64,000 nucleotides of DNA from Haloarcula pellucida (GCF_014647235.1 NZ_BMOU01000005.1:248379-312378), one strand, 5' to 3'. Numbered from the stretch's first letter, positions 33,324-42,318 are shown. Translations and numbers: made by a program. The notes: a model not told the origin generated them from the letters alone.

Positions 33324-34337
33324 ATGGTCAGGTCGGACTTCATCATGGAAGTACGCGGGTACCTCATCAATCCCGCGGAGCGACGGTTGCGCACGCCGTG
33401 GCGGCTCATCGTCTGGGTGTTTCTCGCGGGCTTTGTCGGCATCGTCCTCGGCGCCCTCTTCGGAGTCGTTCCCGCTCCGGAGCGCGCGACCGGACTCACA
33501 CCGGCCCTCTACGCCATCGCCGAGCAGACGTGGGGCTTTCTCGCGCTCTCGGTCGGTGGTCTCGGCATCGGCTACCTGCTGGACCGCCGGACGCTGGCCG
33601 ACTACGGTCTCGACCCGGACCGCCAGTGGTGGCGCGACGCCGGGTTCGGCCTCGCGCTCGGGTTCGGCCTCCCGACGCTCGCACTGGCCGGACAGGTCGC
33701 CGTCGGATTCACCACCGTTACGGGCGTCCTGTCGACGAGCCCCACCGATAGCTTCGTGTTCGGGACCACTGGCGCGCTGGTTCGACTCGCACTGCTCGTC
33801 CCCTTCTTCGTCGTGCAAGCCTCCACAGAGGAGATCATCGTGCGGGGCTACCTCCTGACGAACCTCGCCGAAGGGCTGGCGGGCACGCTCGGGAAGTGGC
33901 GTGCGGTCGTCGCCGCCACCGCCGCGACGGGCGCGCTGTTTGGCCTCCTCCACTTTGCCAACCCCAGCGCCTCACTTCTCAGCACGGTGAACATCACGCT
34001 CTACGGAATCCTGCTGGGCGCGTGCTACGTCCTCACCGGCCGTCTCGCAATCGCCTGTGGCTTTCACGTCGCGTGGAACTACACCCTCTCGCTGTGGGAC
34101 TTCCCAGTCAGCGGCCTCGACACCGGCGCCGCGCTTTTGAGTACCGAATCGACCGGCCCGGCCGTCGTGACCGGTGGTCGGTTCGGTATCGAAGGCGGTC
34201 TCGTTGCCCTCCCACTGCTCGTCGTCGGGACGGCGGCGCTGGCGTGGTGGGTCCACAGAGAGTACGGCGAAGTCGAGATACTGGAGGCCATCGCCACGCC
34301 GGACCTCCGGATTCGGACGCGCTCGATAGACTCGTAG
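33324..34337 (+). CDS. CPBP-family intramembrane metalloprotease
   Basis: 337 residues, about eight membrane segments. The CPBP (Abi) motifs are visible: EE at 169-170 in ASTEEIIVRGYLL, FGLLHFANP further on, and a later CGFHVAWN with His and Asn. These are the glutamic-type protease residues of the Rce1/Abi family, which cut prenylated or signal-like peptides. TATA TATAAA near 33293 lies 28 nt before the ATG. A role in CAAX-type processing or bacteriocin immunity is not established in archaea. Confidence 0.85.
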   Translation: MVRSDFIMEVRGYLINPAERRLRTPWRLIVWVFLAGFVGIVLGALFGVVPAPERATGLTPALYAIAEQTWGFLALSVGGLGIGYLLDRRTLADYGLDPDRQWWRDAGFGLALGFGLPTLALAGQVAVGFTTVTGVLSTSPTDSFVFGTTGALVRLALLVPFFVVQASTEEIIVRGYLLTNLAEGLAGTLGKWRAVVAATAATGALFGLLHFANPSASLLSTVNITLYGILLGACYVLTGRLAIACGFHVAWNYTLSLWDFPVSGLDTGAALLSTESTGPAVVTGGRFGIEGGLVALPLLVVGTAALAWWVHREYGEVEILEAIATPDLRIRTRSIDS

Positions 34338-34410
34338 TGTACGCGAGCGTCGACTTCGCTGTCGGTGGTGAACCACGACGGATAAGTGCGGAGCCCCCCA
34401 ACACGTCACT

Positions 34411-35463
34411 ATGAAGTACGATACCCTCGGGAATTCGGGCGTCGAAGTCTCGGAAGTCGGCTTCGGTGCCTGGGTCGTCGGCACGGACTGGTGGGGCGAC
34501 CGGACGCGCGAGGACGCCATCGAGATGGTCCAACACGCCGTCGACCGGGGCGTCACGTTCGTGGACACGGGCGACGTCTACGGCCACGGCGACAGCGAGG
34601 AACTCGTCGGCGAGGCGCTTTCTGAGGTGCGCGAGGAAGTGACCGTCTCTACGAAGGTCGGCTACGACTTCTACAACAACCCGCAGGCGGGCCACGGCGA
34701 ACTGCCGAAGAAGGTCACGCCGGAGTGGATTCGCACGGCCCTCGACCGCTCGCTCGACCGCCTCGACATGGACCACGTCGAGGTGCTGATGCTCCACAAC
34801 GCCAACGTCGACGAGGTGGACGAAGACGTCCTGGAGACGCTCGACGAACTCCGCGAGGAGGGGAAAGTCGACGCCATCGGGTGGGCGCTGGGCCCCTCCA
34901 TCGGCTGGCTGGCCGAGGGCGACGCGGCCGTCGCCGAGGAGTTCGACGTCCTCCAGACCGTGTTCAACCTCTTCGAGCAGACGCCGGGTCGGCACTTCGT
35001 GGACACCATCCGCGAACAGGACGCAGACACCTCCATCGTCGCGCGCGTCCCGCACTCCTCGGGCCTGCTGAACGAGCAGGTCACCCCCGAGACGGAACTG
35101 GGCGAGGGCGACCACCGCGCGCACCGACCGACCGAGTGGTACGAGACCGGGTGGGAGAAGGTCGAGTCCATCCGTTTCCTCGAACGGGACGGCGAGCGAA
35201 CGATGGGACAGGCCGCCATCCAGTGGCTTCTCGCCCACGACGAGGTCGCCTCCGTGACGCCGACGTTCCGCACCACCGACGACATCGACGAGTGGGCCGC
35301 CGCCCCCGACACACCGCCGCTCAGCGACGCGGAGTTCGAGCGGGTACAGGACCTGTACGCCGACAACTTCGGCATCGACCGCGACGACGGGATGGACGCC
35401 CTGCGCTCCTCGGTGGGCGGCGAGGACCTGAAAGACACCGGCATGAAATCGGCCGGCGACTGA
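34411..35463 (+). CDS. Aldo/keto reductase
   Basis: 350 residues, a TIM barrel with the AKR tetrad: FVDTGDVYGHGDSEELVG (Asp and Tyr), STKVGYDF (Lys) and a histidine near HNANVDE. GEALSEVREEV and RHRPTEWY follow the usual pattern of NADPH-binding members. Substrate unknown. Oxidoreductases of this group in haloarchaea reduce sugars or carbonyls. Start ATG at 34411 follows the gene upstream by 73 nt. Confidence 0.85.
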   Translation: MKYDTLGNSGVEVSEVGFGAWVVGTDWWGDRTREDAIEMVQHAVDRGVTFVDTGDVYGHGDSEELVGEALSEVREEVTVSTKVGYDFYNNPQAGHGELPKKVTPEWIRTALDRSLDRLDMDHVEVLMLHNANVDEVDEDVLETLDELREEGKVDAIGWALGPSIGWLAEGDAAVAEEFDVLQTVFNLFEQTPGRHFVDTIREQDADTSIVARVPHSSGLLNEQVTPETELGEGDHRAHRPTEWYETGWEKVESIRFLERDGERTMGQAAIQWLLAHDEVASVTPTFRTTDDIDEWAAAPDTPPLSDAEFERVQDLYADNFGIDRDDGMDALRSSVGGEDLKDTGMKSAGD

Positions 35464-35847
35464 CGGCGGTATCGACGACGGGACGACCGACGACCACCTT
35501 TTGCCGGCGCTGGCGACAGACGGCGACGCGCGAACGTCCCAGAATCTGCAGATGATAGCCTAACCCCCGATGACGTGTGGAATCGCGCCGTCGTCGTGTG
35601 GTTTTCTCTCACAACCCCTCGGTTTCGACAGGAGATGTGTCGCCCTCTGGTGGTTCTCCGTTCCTCAGTTCACTTTCACTCCGGTGCGTCTGACGCCCGA
35701 CAGACGCCGGACGTGAGCGGGTTCGAGGTGAAACGAAGGGGTCGCGGGGACACGCCACATAGTTCGGACGAGCGACACGTCGCCGTCCCGGCGCAACCAC
35801 TAGACGGTGAGAAATAGGAGAGACAGCGTGGGAAAGACGGAGCCGCG
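35464..35847. other. Intergenic region with a copy of the radA promoter motif
   Basis: 384 nt after the aldo/keto reductase and before the radA end. No convincing gene; an 80-codon frame at 35575 has no coding bias or family resemblance. At 35666-35686 the same 18-nt core TTCACTTTCACTCCGGTG occurs as upstream of radA, followed by a short dyad (CGTCTG with CAGACG, about 35687-35706). Confidence 0.5.
35666..35686 (+). promoter_or_regulatory. Second copy of the radA upstream motif
   Basis: CAGTTCACTTTCACTCCGGTG differs from the radA-promoter copy (36935-36956, reverse strand) by one missing T. No TATA box or start codon follows at the expected distance. If functional, it controls an unseen transcript; otherwise it is a decayed copy. 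Confidence 0.4.
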
Positions 35848-36894
35848 TTACTCGTTCATCAGGCCGCCTTCCTCGACGCGCATGACGCCCTCGCCGTCGG
35901 GCAGGTTCGGCGCGTCGACGAGTTTGACGATGCGCTTATCGCCCTTCGACTTCCGGAGGTAGATCCGGAAGGTGGAGGTGTGGCCGAGGATGTTGCCGCC
36001 GATGGGCTGGGTCGGGTCACCGAAGAAGGAGTCCGGGTTCGAGGCGACCTGATTCGTGACGACGACGGCGGTGTTGTTCAGGTCGCCGACGCGCATCAAG
36101 TCGTGGAGGTGTTTGTTGAGTTTCTGCTGGCGTTCTGCGAGTTCGCCGCGGCCGACGTACTCGGCGCGGAAGTGCGCGGTGAGCGAGTCGACGGCGAGCA
36201 GGCGGACCGGGAACTCTTCCTCTTGGGTCTCGCTGGCTATCTCCTGGGCCTTCTCCGCGAGCAGAATCTGGTGGTTAGAGTTGAACGCCTTCGCGACGTG
36301 AATCTTGTCGAGGACCGACTCGACGAGAGCGTCGAACATCGCCTCGTCGGTGGCGTCGGCCTCGCCCTCCTCGGCGACGCCGTGGAGTTCCATCGTGTCC
36401 TCGAGTACCTCGTCGTCCTGCCCTTCGACCATCTGCTCGATACGCTCGGGGCGGAACGTGTCCTCGGAGTCGATGAAGATGGCGCTTCCCTCCAGCCCGC
36501 CGTGTTCGGCGGGCAGTTGGACGTTGACGGCTAGCTGGTGGGTCACCTGCGACTTGCCGGCCCCGAACTCACCGTACACCTCGGTGATGGACTGGGTCTC
36601 GACGCCGCCGCCTAAGAGGTCGTCGACCTCGTCGACGCCCCACGTGAGCTTCCCGATCTGTTCGCGCCGTTCGAGGACCGTCGCACCGGTCTCGAACCCA
36701 CCGATGTCGGCGGCGTCACGGGCGGCGTTGATGATGTCGGCGGCCGAGGACTCACCGATGTCGGCCGTGTTCGACAGTTCCCCGGGAGAGGCGACGGCGA
36801 TCCCCTGATAGGAGTCGAAACCGTTCTCTTTGAGTTTCTCTGCTGTGGCCGGACCGACGCCCGGCAGGTCTTCGAGGTCCTCGCTTGCGGACAT
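35848..36894 (-). CDS. radA: Archaeal recombinase RadA
   Basis: 348 residues, standard length. N-terminal helix-hairpin-helix ([17 protein letters not shown]), then the polymerisation motif ETGATVL, Walker A GEFGAGKS (108-115), Walker [13 protein letters not shown] and the L1/L2 region [16 protein letters not shown] with [13 protein letters not shown]. RadA forms filaments on single-stranded DNA and drives homologous pairing. It has its own promoter (TATA 26 nt before the ATG) preceded by the motif at 36935-36956. The C-terminal [23 protein letters not shown] is well conserved. Confidence 0.97.
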   Translation of the reverse strand: MSASEDLEDLPGVGPATAEKLKENGFDSYQGIAVASPGELSNTADIGESSAADIINAARDAADIGGFETGATVLERREQIGKLTWGVDEVDDLLGGGVETQSITEVYGEFGAGKSQVTHQLAVNVQLPAEHGGLEGSAIFIDSEDTFRPERIEQMVEGQDDEVLEDTMELHGVAEEGEADATDEAMFDALVESVLDKIHVAKAFNSNHQILLAEKAQEIASETQEEEFPVRLLAVDSLTAHFRAEYVGRGELAERQQKLNKHLHDLMRVGDLNNTAVVVTNQVASNPDSFFGDPTQPIGGNILGHTSTFRIYLRKSKGDKRIVKLVDAPNLPDGEGVMRVEEGGLMNE

Positions 36895-36916
36895 GGATAC
36901 GAGTTTTGCCCGGTGG

Positions 36917-36956
36917 CATATAAACCCCCGTTAACACCGGAGTGAAAGTGAAACTG
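36917..36956 (-). promoter_or_regulatory. radA promoter: TATA box and upstream motif
   Basis: Minus strand: TTTATATG (36924-36917), centred 26 nt before the ATG. Just upstream (36956-36935) lies the motif with core TTCACTTTCACTCCGGTG, where transcription activators or BRE would act. The CACTTTCACT half-repeat makes it a good candidate operator. A near copy occurs at 35666. Confidence 0.55.
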
Positions 36957-37045
36957 TGGGAGGGCGGCAGGACAGGGAAGAGCGGTATCGGGACGTTTAG
37001 AAGGGAAGGGGGCAACCGGCCGGTAGTGACGCGGCGGCGACGGTG

Positions 37046-37486
37046 TCAGAGACGCCCGCTCCCGATGTAGACCAACGCGAGACCACCGACGACGATGAGT
37101 GCGCCGGCCTGTAGCCCGGACAGCGAGAGCGCGCCCCGTCCGAACTCGCCGGCGAGCAAGAGTGCGAGGGCGGCCGTCGACAGGAGCGGGCGTTCCGCGA
37201 GCGTCTGGACGAAGGCCCGCGTCGACCAGTAGAGGCCGTCGAGCGACGAGCGGACAACGGTCGTCGGGGAGCGGTTCCCGTCCGGGTTCTCGGTCGCCTC
37301 GAACCCCGAGAGGTCGGCGGTCGGGACGGTGACCACCTCGCCCGTGTGCCGCCGGCGGCCGCCGGCGTCCGCCACGCGCAGGAGCGTTACGCCGTCGTCG
37401 TCGGTGCCGACGACGCGGTAGACGCCGTCGGGGTAGTCGGCCCCGCTCGGTCGGTAGTGGTCGTAGACGGCGGGGGTGTCAGCCAC
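37046..37486 (-). CDS. Membrane-anchored hypothetical protein
   Basis: 146 residues. The first ~85 residues form a soluble beta-rich part (GVYRVVGTDDDGVTLLRVADAGGRR, then TGEVVTVPTADL), like a small OB- or SH3-type barrel. A C-terminal hydrophobic hairpin (about 100-140, AALALLLAGEF and GALIVVGGLALVYIG) anchors it. Only 3 nt separate its start from the pspAB stop, so both are one operon and may act at the membrane together. Family not recognised. Confidence 0.65.
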   Translation of the reverse strand: MADTPAVYDHYRPSGADYPDGVYRVVGTDDDGVTLLRVADAGGRRRHTGEVVTVPTADLSGFEATENPDGNRSPTTVVRSSLDGLYWSTRAFVQTLAERPLLSTAALALLLAGEFGRGALSLSGLQAGALIVVGGLALVYIGSGRL

Positions 37487-37489
37487 GCG

Positions 37490-38107
37490 CTACTCCCACG
37501 GGTGGTCCCCGGCGCGGTCGGGCCAGAGCGGGTACCAGAACTCCTTGTCCCCTTCGACGGTGAGTTCGCCGTCTAAGTTGCTCTCTAACTTGAACTCCGC
37601 CGTCGTGTTGCGCTCGTGGTCGTGGTCGGGGTCCGGCGCGAACGGGTAGTACGCCCCCCGGCGGAAGGAGTACACCCAGTAGACGGGGTCGCCGGTGCGC
37701 TCGTCTTCGAAGCCAAAGAGGGCGGCCAGCAGCCGAGACCCGTAGCGTCGTTCGATGAGCGTGTCGGCGGCGAAGTGGATGGAGGTCACGAGATCCTCGA
37801 AGTCGTCGTCGTGGAGGACCACCCACTGGTAGCCGTGGGCGTCCTCCGTGAACTCCGCGACGGTGCCCGTCTCGGCCTCCCCGGCTTCGAGGATGGTCTC
37901 GACCTCGTCTTTGGCGTCCTGAAAGTCCGTGCTGTCCACGTCACCGAAACAGAGGGCGGCGTCGCCGGTGGGCGTATAGCCGAGGTCGGCCTCCATCGTG
38001 ATGAACGCCGTCGACATCCCGAAGAGGTCCTCGGGGTCGGCGTCGCGAGTGGCGTCGGCCTCGGCCTTCACGCCGAGGACGCTCTTGAGTCCGTCCAGCA
38101 ATCCCAT
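37490..38107 (-). CDS. pspAB: PspA-associated protein PspAB
   Basis: 205 residues. MGLLDGLKSVLGVKAEADATRDADPEDLFGMSTAFITMEADLGY is the strongly conserved start of PspAB; later EDAHGYQWVVLHDDDFEDLVT and VYSFRRGAYYPFAPD confirm it. PspAB accompanies the phage-shock/ESCRT-III-like PspA system that protects membranes; no PspA is encoded here. Operon with the membrane-anchored protein downstream. TATA-like element about 27 nt upstream of 38107. Confidence 0.85.
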   Translation of the reverse strand: MGLLDGLKSVLGVKAEADATRDADPEDLFGMSTAFITMEADLGYTPTGDAALCFGDVDSTDFQDAKDEVETILEAGEAETGTVAEFTEDAHGYQWVVLHDDDFEDLVTSIHFAADTLIERRYGSRLLAALFGFEDERTGDPVYWVYSFRRGAYYPFAPDPDHDHERNTTAEFKLESNLDGELTVEGDKEFWYPLWPDRAGDHPWE

Positions 38108-38199
38108 ACCCGTACGTGGTCGGCGGGGGATAAGGCGGTTTTCGTGCTAGCAGCGTTGTGAGTCGAGGATGGCATCGGGAACGAGGAGTCTCTGAACGG

Positions 38200-38246
38200 C
38201 CAGAAAGCCCCGGTACGTGGAACGTCCGTCGAGGTGGGACTGGAAG
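38200..38246 (-). repeat. Short relative of the 16643 repeat element
   Basis: On the minus strand, CTTCCAGTCCCACC (38246-38233) is followed by CCGGGGCTTTCTGG (38213-38200). The first word matches the start of the element at 16643 at 12 of 14 positions, and the second is identical to its end (16784-16797). The purine-rich middle is missing, so this copy is compact. It lies between pspAB and htpX. Confidence 0.5.
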
Positions 38247-38308
38247 AGGCCGAGCGTTCCGGCTGTAACTAGCGGTAACAGCGCTATAGAAAGCGCCAGT
38301 ACGTATTT

Positions 38309-39193
38309 CTAGCGACCCTCTAGTTCGCGTTCCATGTCCCGGAGGCGGTCGATGCGCTTCTCGGTCGGGGGGTGGGTGCTAAAGAGGCGACCGATCCAGC
38401 CGATGCGGATGGGGACGATGAAGAACGCGTTCATCTCCGACTGGCCGCGCAGGTCGTCTTTTGGCACCTTCTCCATGCCGCTGTCTATCTTCATCAGCGC
38501 CGTCGCCAGCGCCGAGGGCTTGCCGGTGATAGACGCCCCGCCGCGGTCGGCGGCGAACTCGCGGTACCGGGAGAGCGCCCGAATCAGGAGGAACGACACT
38601 ATCCACACCACCAGCGAGGCGAGGATGGCGACGAACACCGGGGCCTGTTGCTGGCCGCCGCGGTCGCGGCCGCCGGTAAACAGCCACCCCCAGCGGACGA
38701 TGAGGAAGGCGATGGTCGAGAGGAACGACGCGATGGTCATCACCATCACGTCCCGGTTCTTGACGTGGGCGAGTTCGTGGGCGACGACGCCCTCCAGTTC
38801 CTCGTCGTCGAGCATGCGCATCAGCCCGGTCGTCACGCAGACGGCCGCGCTCTTCTTCGAGCGGCCGGTCGCGAAGGCGTTGGGGGTGCGCGAGTCCGCG
38901 ACGGCCACCTTCGGTTTGGGAAGGTCGGCCTGCTGGGAGAGGCGGTCGACCATCCGGTGGAGTTCGGGGTACTCGTCGGGGTCGACCTCGCGAGCCCCCA
39001 TCGAGTACAGCGCGAGCTTGTCACTGAAGAAGAACTGAGCGCCGAGGAACAGCGCCATCACGAGGACGATGGGGAGCAGTCGGTCCCCGAAGTACAGCGT
39101 GAGGAGGCCCAAGAAGACGATGTAGAGCCCGAACAGCAGGAACATCGTCAGGGCCATCCGCCCTCGGAGTCCCCAGTCGGTTTGCCACTGCAT
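38309..39193 (-). CDS. htpX: Zinc metalloprotease HtpX
   Basis: 294 residues. The HEXXH motif HELAH (139-143) is followed by a Glu-containing third-ligand region (FAADRGGASITG). Two N-terminal membrane segments (14-34, 41-57) and two more around 150-205 surround the catalytic site. HtpX-type M48 proteases remove damaged membrane proteins. TATA TTTTAGA lies ~27 nt upstream of the ATG. Neighbouring pspAB fits a membrane-stress theme, but the genes are not in one transcript (201-nt gap). Confidence 0.9.
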   Translation of the reverse strand: MQWQTDWGLRGRMALTMFLLFGLYIVFLGLLTLYFGDRLLPIVLVMALFLGAQFFFSDKLALYSMGAREVDPDEYPELHRMVDRLSQQADLPKPKVAVADSRTPNAFATGRSKKSAAVCVTTGLMRMLDDEELEGVVAHELAHVKNRDVMVMTIASFLSTIAFLIVRWGWLFTGGRDRGGQQQAPVFVAILASLVVWIVSFLLIRALSRYREFAADRGGASITGKPSALATALMKIDSGMEKVPKDDLRGQSEMNAFFIVPIRIGWIGRLFSTHPPTEKRIDRLRDMERELEGR

Positions 39194-39316
39194 GTCCGGG
39201 GGTATGCGACGAACGGTCTAAAACCCCGCCATCGTGCGTTCATCTGTCATGGGGCGTCGGGGAGCGGCGTTTGCAGGCGCCCGTGTACCTATGTGTCGTC
39301 ACCGACAACGGAAGCC

Positions 39317-40210
39317 ATGACCGAGACAGTCGTCGTCACCGGCGGGCGCGGCCGCTCCGGACGCTGGATTTGCGACCACCTCGCGGGCGAGTACCACGTC
39401 GTCTGCGTCGATTTGGACCACCCGGGCTGGGAAGTCACCGAGCGAGAGCACGTCGAGTTCAAAGCCGTCGACGTGACCGACGGCGCGGAGGTCCGTGACC
39501 TCCTCTCGGAGTACGACCCCGCAGCCGTCGTCCACTGGGCTGCGATTCCGGCCCCCGAGCGCCACGCCGGGACCCGCGTCTTCGATACGAACGTCTCTGG
39601 GGCGTACAACGTCCTCGACGCGGCGGGCCGGGCCGGTGCCGATATCGTCTGGGCATCCTCGGAAAGCGCGTACGGCCTCGCGTTCGCCGAGGAGACGCCG
39701 CTGCCCGCCTATCTGCCGATAGACGAGGACCACCCGATGGCCCCCGAGGACCCTTACGGCACCTCGAAGGTGGCCGGCGAGGAGATAGCGAAGATGGTCG
39801 TCCGGCGCGACGGCGTCGACGTGGCTTCGGTACGACCCTCGTGGATTCAGTACCCCGGCGAGTATTCGTGTCGGGACGTGGCCGAGGGCGACCTCGCCGG
39901 CGGGATGGGCAACTGCTGGTCCTACGTCGACGTGCGGGACGTAGCCTCGCTGGTCGCAGCAGCGCTAGACGCCGACCTCGGGGGCCACGAGGCGTTTCAC
40001 GCGGCCGCCGCCGACAACTACGTCGGCCGACCGACCGCCGACCTCGTCGAGGAACACTGGGGCGACGTCCCCGAGCGGTGCGAACTGGACGGCGAGCAGT
40101 CGGCGCTCTCGACGGCGAAGGCACGGGGACTGCTAGAGTGGGAACCGGCCCACACGTGGCGCGAGGCGGCCGACGCCGACGTGCCGGAACCGAGTCTGGT
40201 AGGCGAGTAA
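39317..40210 (+). CDS. NAD(P)-dependent epimerase/dehydratase (extended SDR)
   Basis: 297 residues. Rossmann motif VVVTGGRGRSGRWICDHL (4-21), then DVTDGAEVRDLL and the catalytic SSESAYG...YGTSK set (Ser, Tyr-x3-Lys). The C-terminal half is shorter than in UDP-glucose epimerases. Haloarchaeal relatives are annotated NAD-dependent epimerase or uronate/sugar dehydrogenases. Start ATG at 39317 (MTETVVVTGG); the long frame extending upstream crosses htpX on the other strand and is ignored. Its stop is 1 nt from the convergent cytolysin-like gene. Confidence 0.85.
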   Translation: MTETVVVTGGRGRSGRWICDHLAGEYHVVCVDLDHPGWEVTEREHVEFKAVDVTDGAEVRDLLSEYDPAAVVHWAAIPAPERHAGTRVFDTNVSGAYNVLDAAGRAGADIVWASSESAYGLAFAEETPLPAYLPIDEDHPMAPEDPYGTSKVAGEEIAKMVVRRDGVDVASVRPSWIQYPGEYSCRDVAEGDLAGGMGNCWSYVDVRDVASLVAAALDADLGGHEAFHAAAADNYVGRPTADLVEEHWGDVPERCELDGEQSALSTAKARGLLEWEPAHTWREAADADVPEPSLVGE

Positions 40211-40211
40211 C

Positions 40212-42269
40212 TCAGAGCGGCACGGGCGAGATGTCAAAGGCGAGTTCGATTTCGCTGTTGCGGTCGTTCCAGCGCTCTCTGAACTTCCCCTTCTCTCGGC
40301 CCGCGCGGTCCGGGTCGCTCGGGGCCTCGTTGAGGAACCACTTGACGGCCTTCTTGTTGCCGAACTCGTCGCCGGAGGTGGGGTCGCGTTCGTGCGGAAC
40401 CGCGGTCACTTGGATATAGGTCCGCGAGTTGTCGAGGTCGTGGGCGTCGTCGAACTCGATGGTGGCGTCGACGCCGAGGTCCTTGCGACTGCCCTGCGTG
40501 ACGTTGATGTTCGAGGACTTCGAGCGGTGCCAGACGCGGCCGTCGCTGCGACCGCCCTTCGGTTCGATGCGGTCGTCGATGCCCACGACTTGGCTCCCCT
40601 TCGGGACGGGCCAGGCGACGACGTACACGTCGCCGTACAGTTCCTCCTCGTTGCCGGGGTCGTTCTCCTCGATGACGCCCAGCGACATGTTGTGGACCCG
40701 GTAGCCCCGCGTCGTCGGCCGACAGTTGCGCTCGGTGTAGGAGGTCGTGAGATAGGTGTTCGCCGTGTCGAGATTACTGAGGTACTTCGTCTGGTAGGCG
40801 ATGGGGACCCCCGGAGAGGTCTTCGGGTCGTAGGTCGCGCCCGCTTGGATGAAGTTCCGGATGGCCTCGAACGCGCCTTCGCCCGGTTTGCTCACCGTCT
40901 GTGCGCCCTGTTGGGCGGCCCCGCCGAGCACTTGGACGTTGATTTGCGTGTCGCGCAGGACCTGCTTGTGTTTGATGTCGAGCGACGCCGTCGCGCGCCC
41001 CGACCCGGCGTTCAGCGCGACGTTGAGGGCGTTCTCGATGTCGGTTCGCTCGTACTTCGATTCGGCCGAGAAAAGCAGGAGGCGGCCGTAGGAGACGTTC
41101 TTGACGACCACGTCGTTCGGCTTGAGGTACGTCGCTTGGTCGGAGACGACGCCGTTGGCGATGGGGTTGGGCAGCGAGACGTCGACGCTGTAGTACTGCT
41201 GGTAGAACTGCGCGAATATCTTGTTCGTCTCGGACTCCGTCGAGAAGTCGAACTCGTTGTCGACCTGCAGTTTCAGGCTGTCGTAGTGCGCCCCCAGCGT
41301 CACGTCCAGTTGCTTCGAGGAGTGAATCTGGTGGATGCTGAAGTTCATCTTCGCGGGGGTGTTCGCGTTCCGGTCGTACTGCCCGAGGATGTCGTCGAGC
41401 GCGGTCCGGAACGACCCCAGCGAAGGGGTCTGGAGTTGTCGGGTGTTCTGCCCGTCGATGTTGCGAAGCGAGATGGAGAGTTCGAGCGGGTTCCGTATCT
41501 GACTGGCCGGAACACCGTTGCGCCGCGTCGAGGAGAGCGCGGGCGAGAACTGCCCGCGGGCGATGCTCTCGGCTTCGAGTATCGCGCCCGGCCAGATGGT
41601 CCCGATTTGCGGGTCCAGCAGGAAGTTCGTCCCGCTCCCCGAGGTGACCTGTCGGCGCTGCGTCGTACAGATCATGTCGCCGTTGCGCTCGGTGTTCGTC
41701 CCGCCGAGCGCGGTGTTCTCGGCCTTGTTCGTCTCCGGGGTCACGGTCACGGAGAGGTCACCGCCCTCCTCGACGCTCGATGGCTCGCCGAGCGTCGAAT
41801 CGGTCGTGTTGACGAGCGTCGGGTCGAGGACGATGTCGGGCGAGAGAATGGGGTCGTCCGGGATGAAGATGGGGTCGTCCGAAATCGTCACCGTCTCCAC
41901 CGGTTCGGGCGTACTGACACACGACCCCGTCATCACGCACGGGTCGGGCGTCAGCGGTTGGAGGTCGGTCTGGTTCGTGGTCGGCGTCGCCGTCGGCACC
42001 GCAGTCGGTGTACTGGTCGGCACCGCAGTCGGCGAGGCCGTGGGCGTCGGCGTCGTCGTCCGCGTACTGGGCTGTCTGGTCGTCGTCACCGGCGTCGGCG
42101 AGGGCGTCGCGGCCCCGCTGCTATCGCTACCACCGCTGTCGCCATCGGTCGACGCCCCGAAGTCGCCGAAGGGGGTCGAGATGGTACAGCCCGCGAGGCC
42201 GCCCGCAGAAACCGCGGCCGCAGTCGCCAAGAGTCGTCGTCTGCTCATCGTTGGCTCGTCGTCTGTCAT
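40212..42269 (-). CDS. Thiol-activated (cholesterol-dependent) cytolysin-like lipoprotein
   Basis: 685 residues. The N-terminus SRRRLLATAAAVSAGGLAGC is a Tat signal with lipobox (Cys28), so the protein should be exported folded and anchored by lipid. A Thr/Pro-rich linker (about 50-100) follows. From ~195 the sequence tracks cholesterol-dependent cytolysins (pneumolysin, perfringolysin): IWPGAI (225-230), QQYYSVDVS (357-365), VVVKNVSYGR (387-396), INVQVLGGAAQ (443-453) with the Gly pair, and FEAIRNFI...VPIAYQTKYL. The Trp-rich undecapeptide (ECTGLAWEWWR) is absent, so cholesterol binding is unlikely. In bacteria, CDCs oligomerise into large pores. Target here unknown. Downstream of the regulator at 42385; 7-nt direct repeats precede it. 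Confidence 0.75.
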   Translation of the reverse strand: MTDDEPTMSRRRLLATAAAVSAGGLAGCTISTPFGDFGASTDGDSGGSDSSGAATPSPTPVTTTRQPSTRTTTPTPTASPTAVPTSTPTAVPTATPTTNQTDLQPLTPDPCVMTGSCVSTPEPVETVTISDDPIFIPDDPILSPDIVLDPTLVNTTDSTLGEPSSVEEGGDLSVTVTPETNKAENTALGGTNTERNGDMICTTQRRQVTSGSGTNFLLDPQIGTIWPGAILEAESIARGQFSPALSSTRRNGVPASQIRNPLELSISLRNIDGQNTRQLQTPSLGSFRTALDDILGQYDRNANTPAKMNFSIHQIHSSKQLDVTLGAHYDSLKLQVDNEFDFSTESETNKIFAQFYQQYYSVDVSLPNPIANGVVSDQATYLKPNDVVVKNVSYGRLLLFSAESKYERTDIENALNVALNAGSGRATASLDIKHKQVLRDTQINVQVLGGAAQQGAQTVSKPGEGAFEAIRNFIQAGATYDPKTSPGVPIAYQTKYLSNLDTANTYLTTSYTERNCRPTTRGYRVHNMSLGVIEENDPGNEEELYGDVYVVAWPVPKGSQVVGIDDRIEPKGGRSDGRVWHRSKSSNINVTQGSRKDLGVDATIEFDDAHDLDNSRTYIQVTAVPHERDPTSGDEFGNKKAVKWFLNEAPSDPDRAGREKGKFRERWNDRNSEIELAFDISPVPL

Positions 42270-42300
42270 ATCTCGATACCCACATGGTGAACTGCTGGCT

Positions 42301-42318
42301 ACTACGTTGGCACTACGT
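42301..42318. promoter_or_regulatory. Direct repeat upstream of the cytolysin-like gene
   Basis: ACTACGT occurs at 42301-42307 and 42312-42318, one DNA-helix turn apart, about 32-49 nt upstream of the start at 42269. That is where an activator or repressor would bind next to the basal promoter. Only two copies are seen here. Confidence 0.35.

Noticed and set aside
35575..35817. 80-codon ORF between the aldo/keto reductase and radA
   Set aside because: No coding bias or homology seen; contains the regulatory-looking motif instead.
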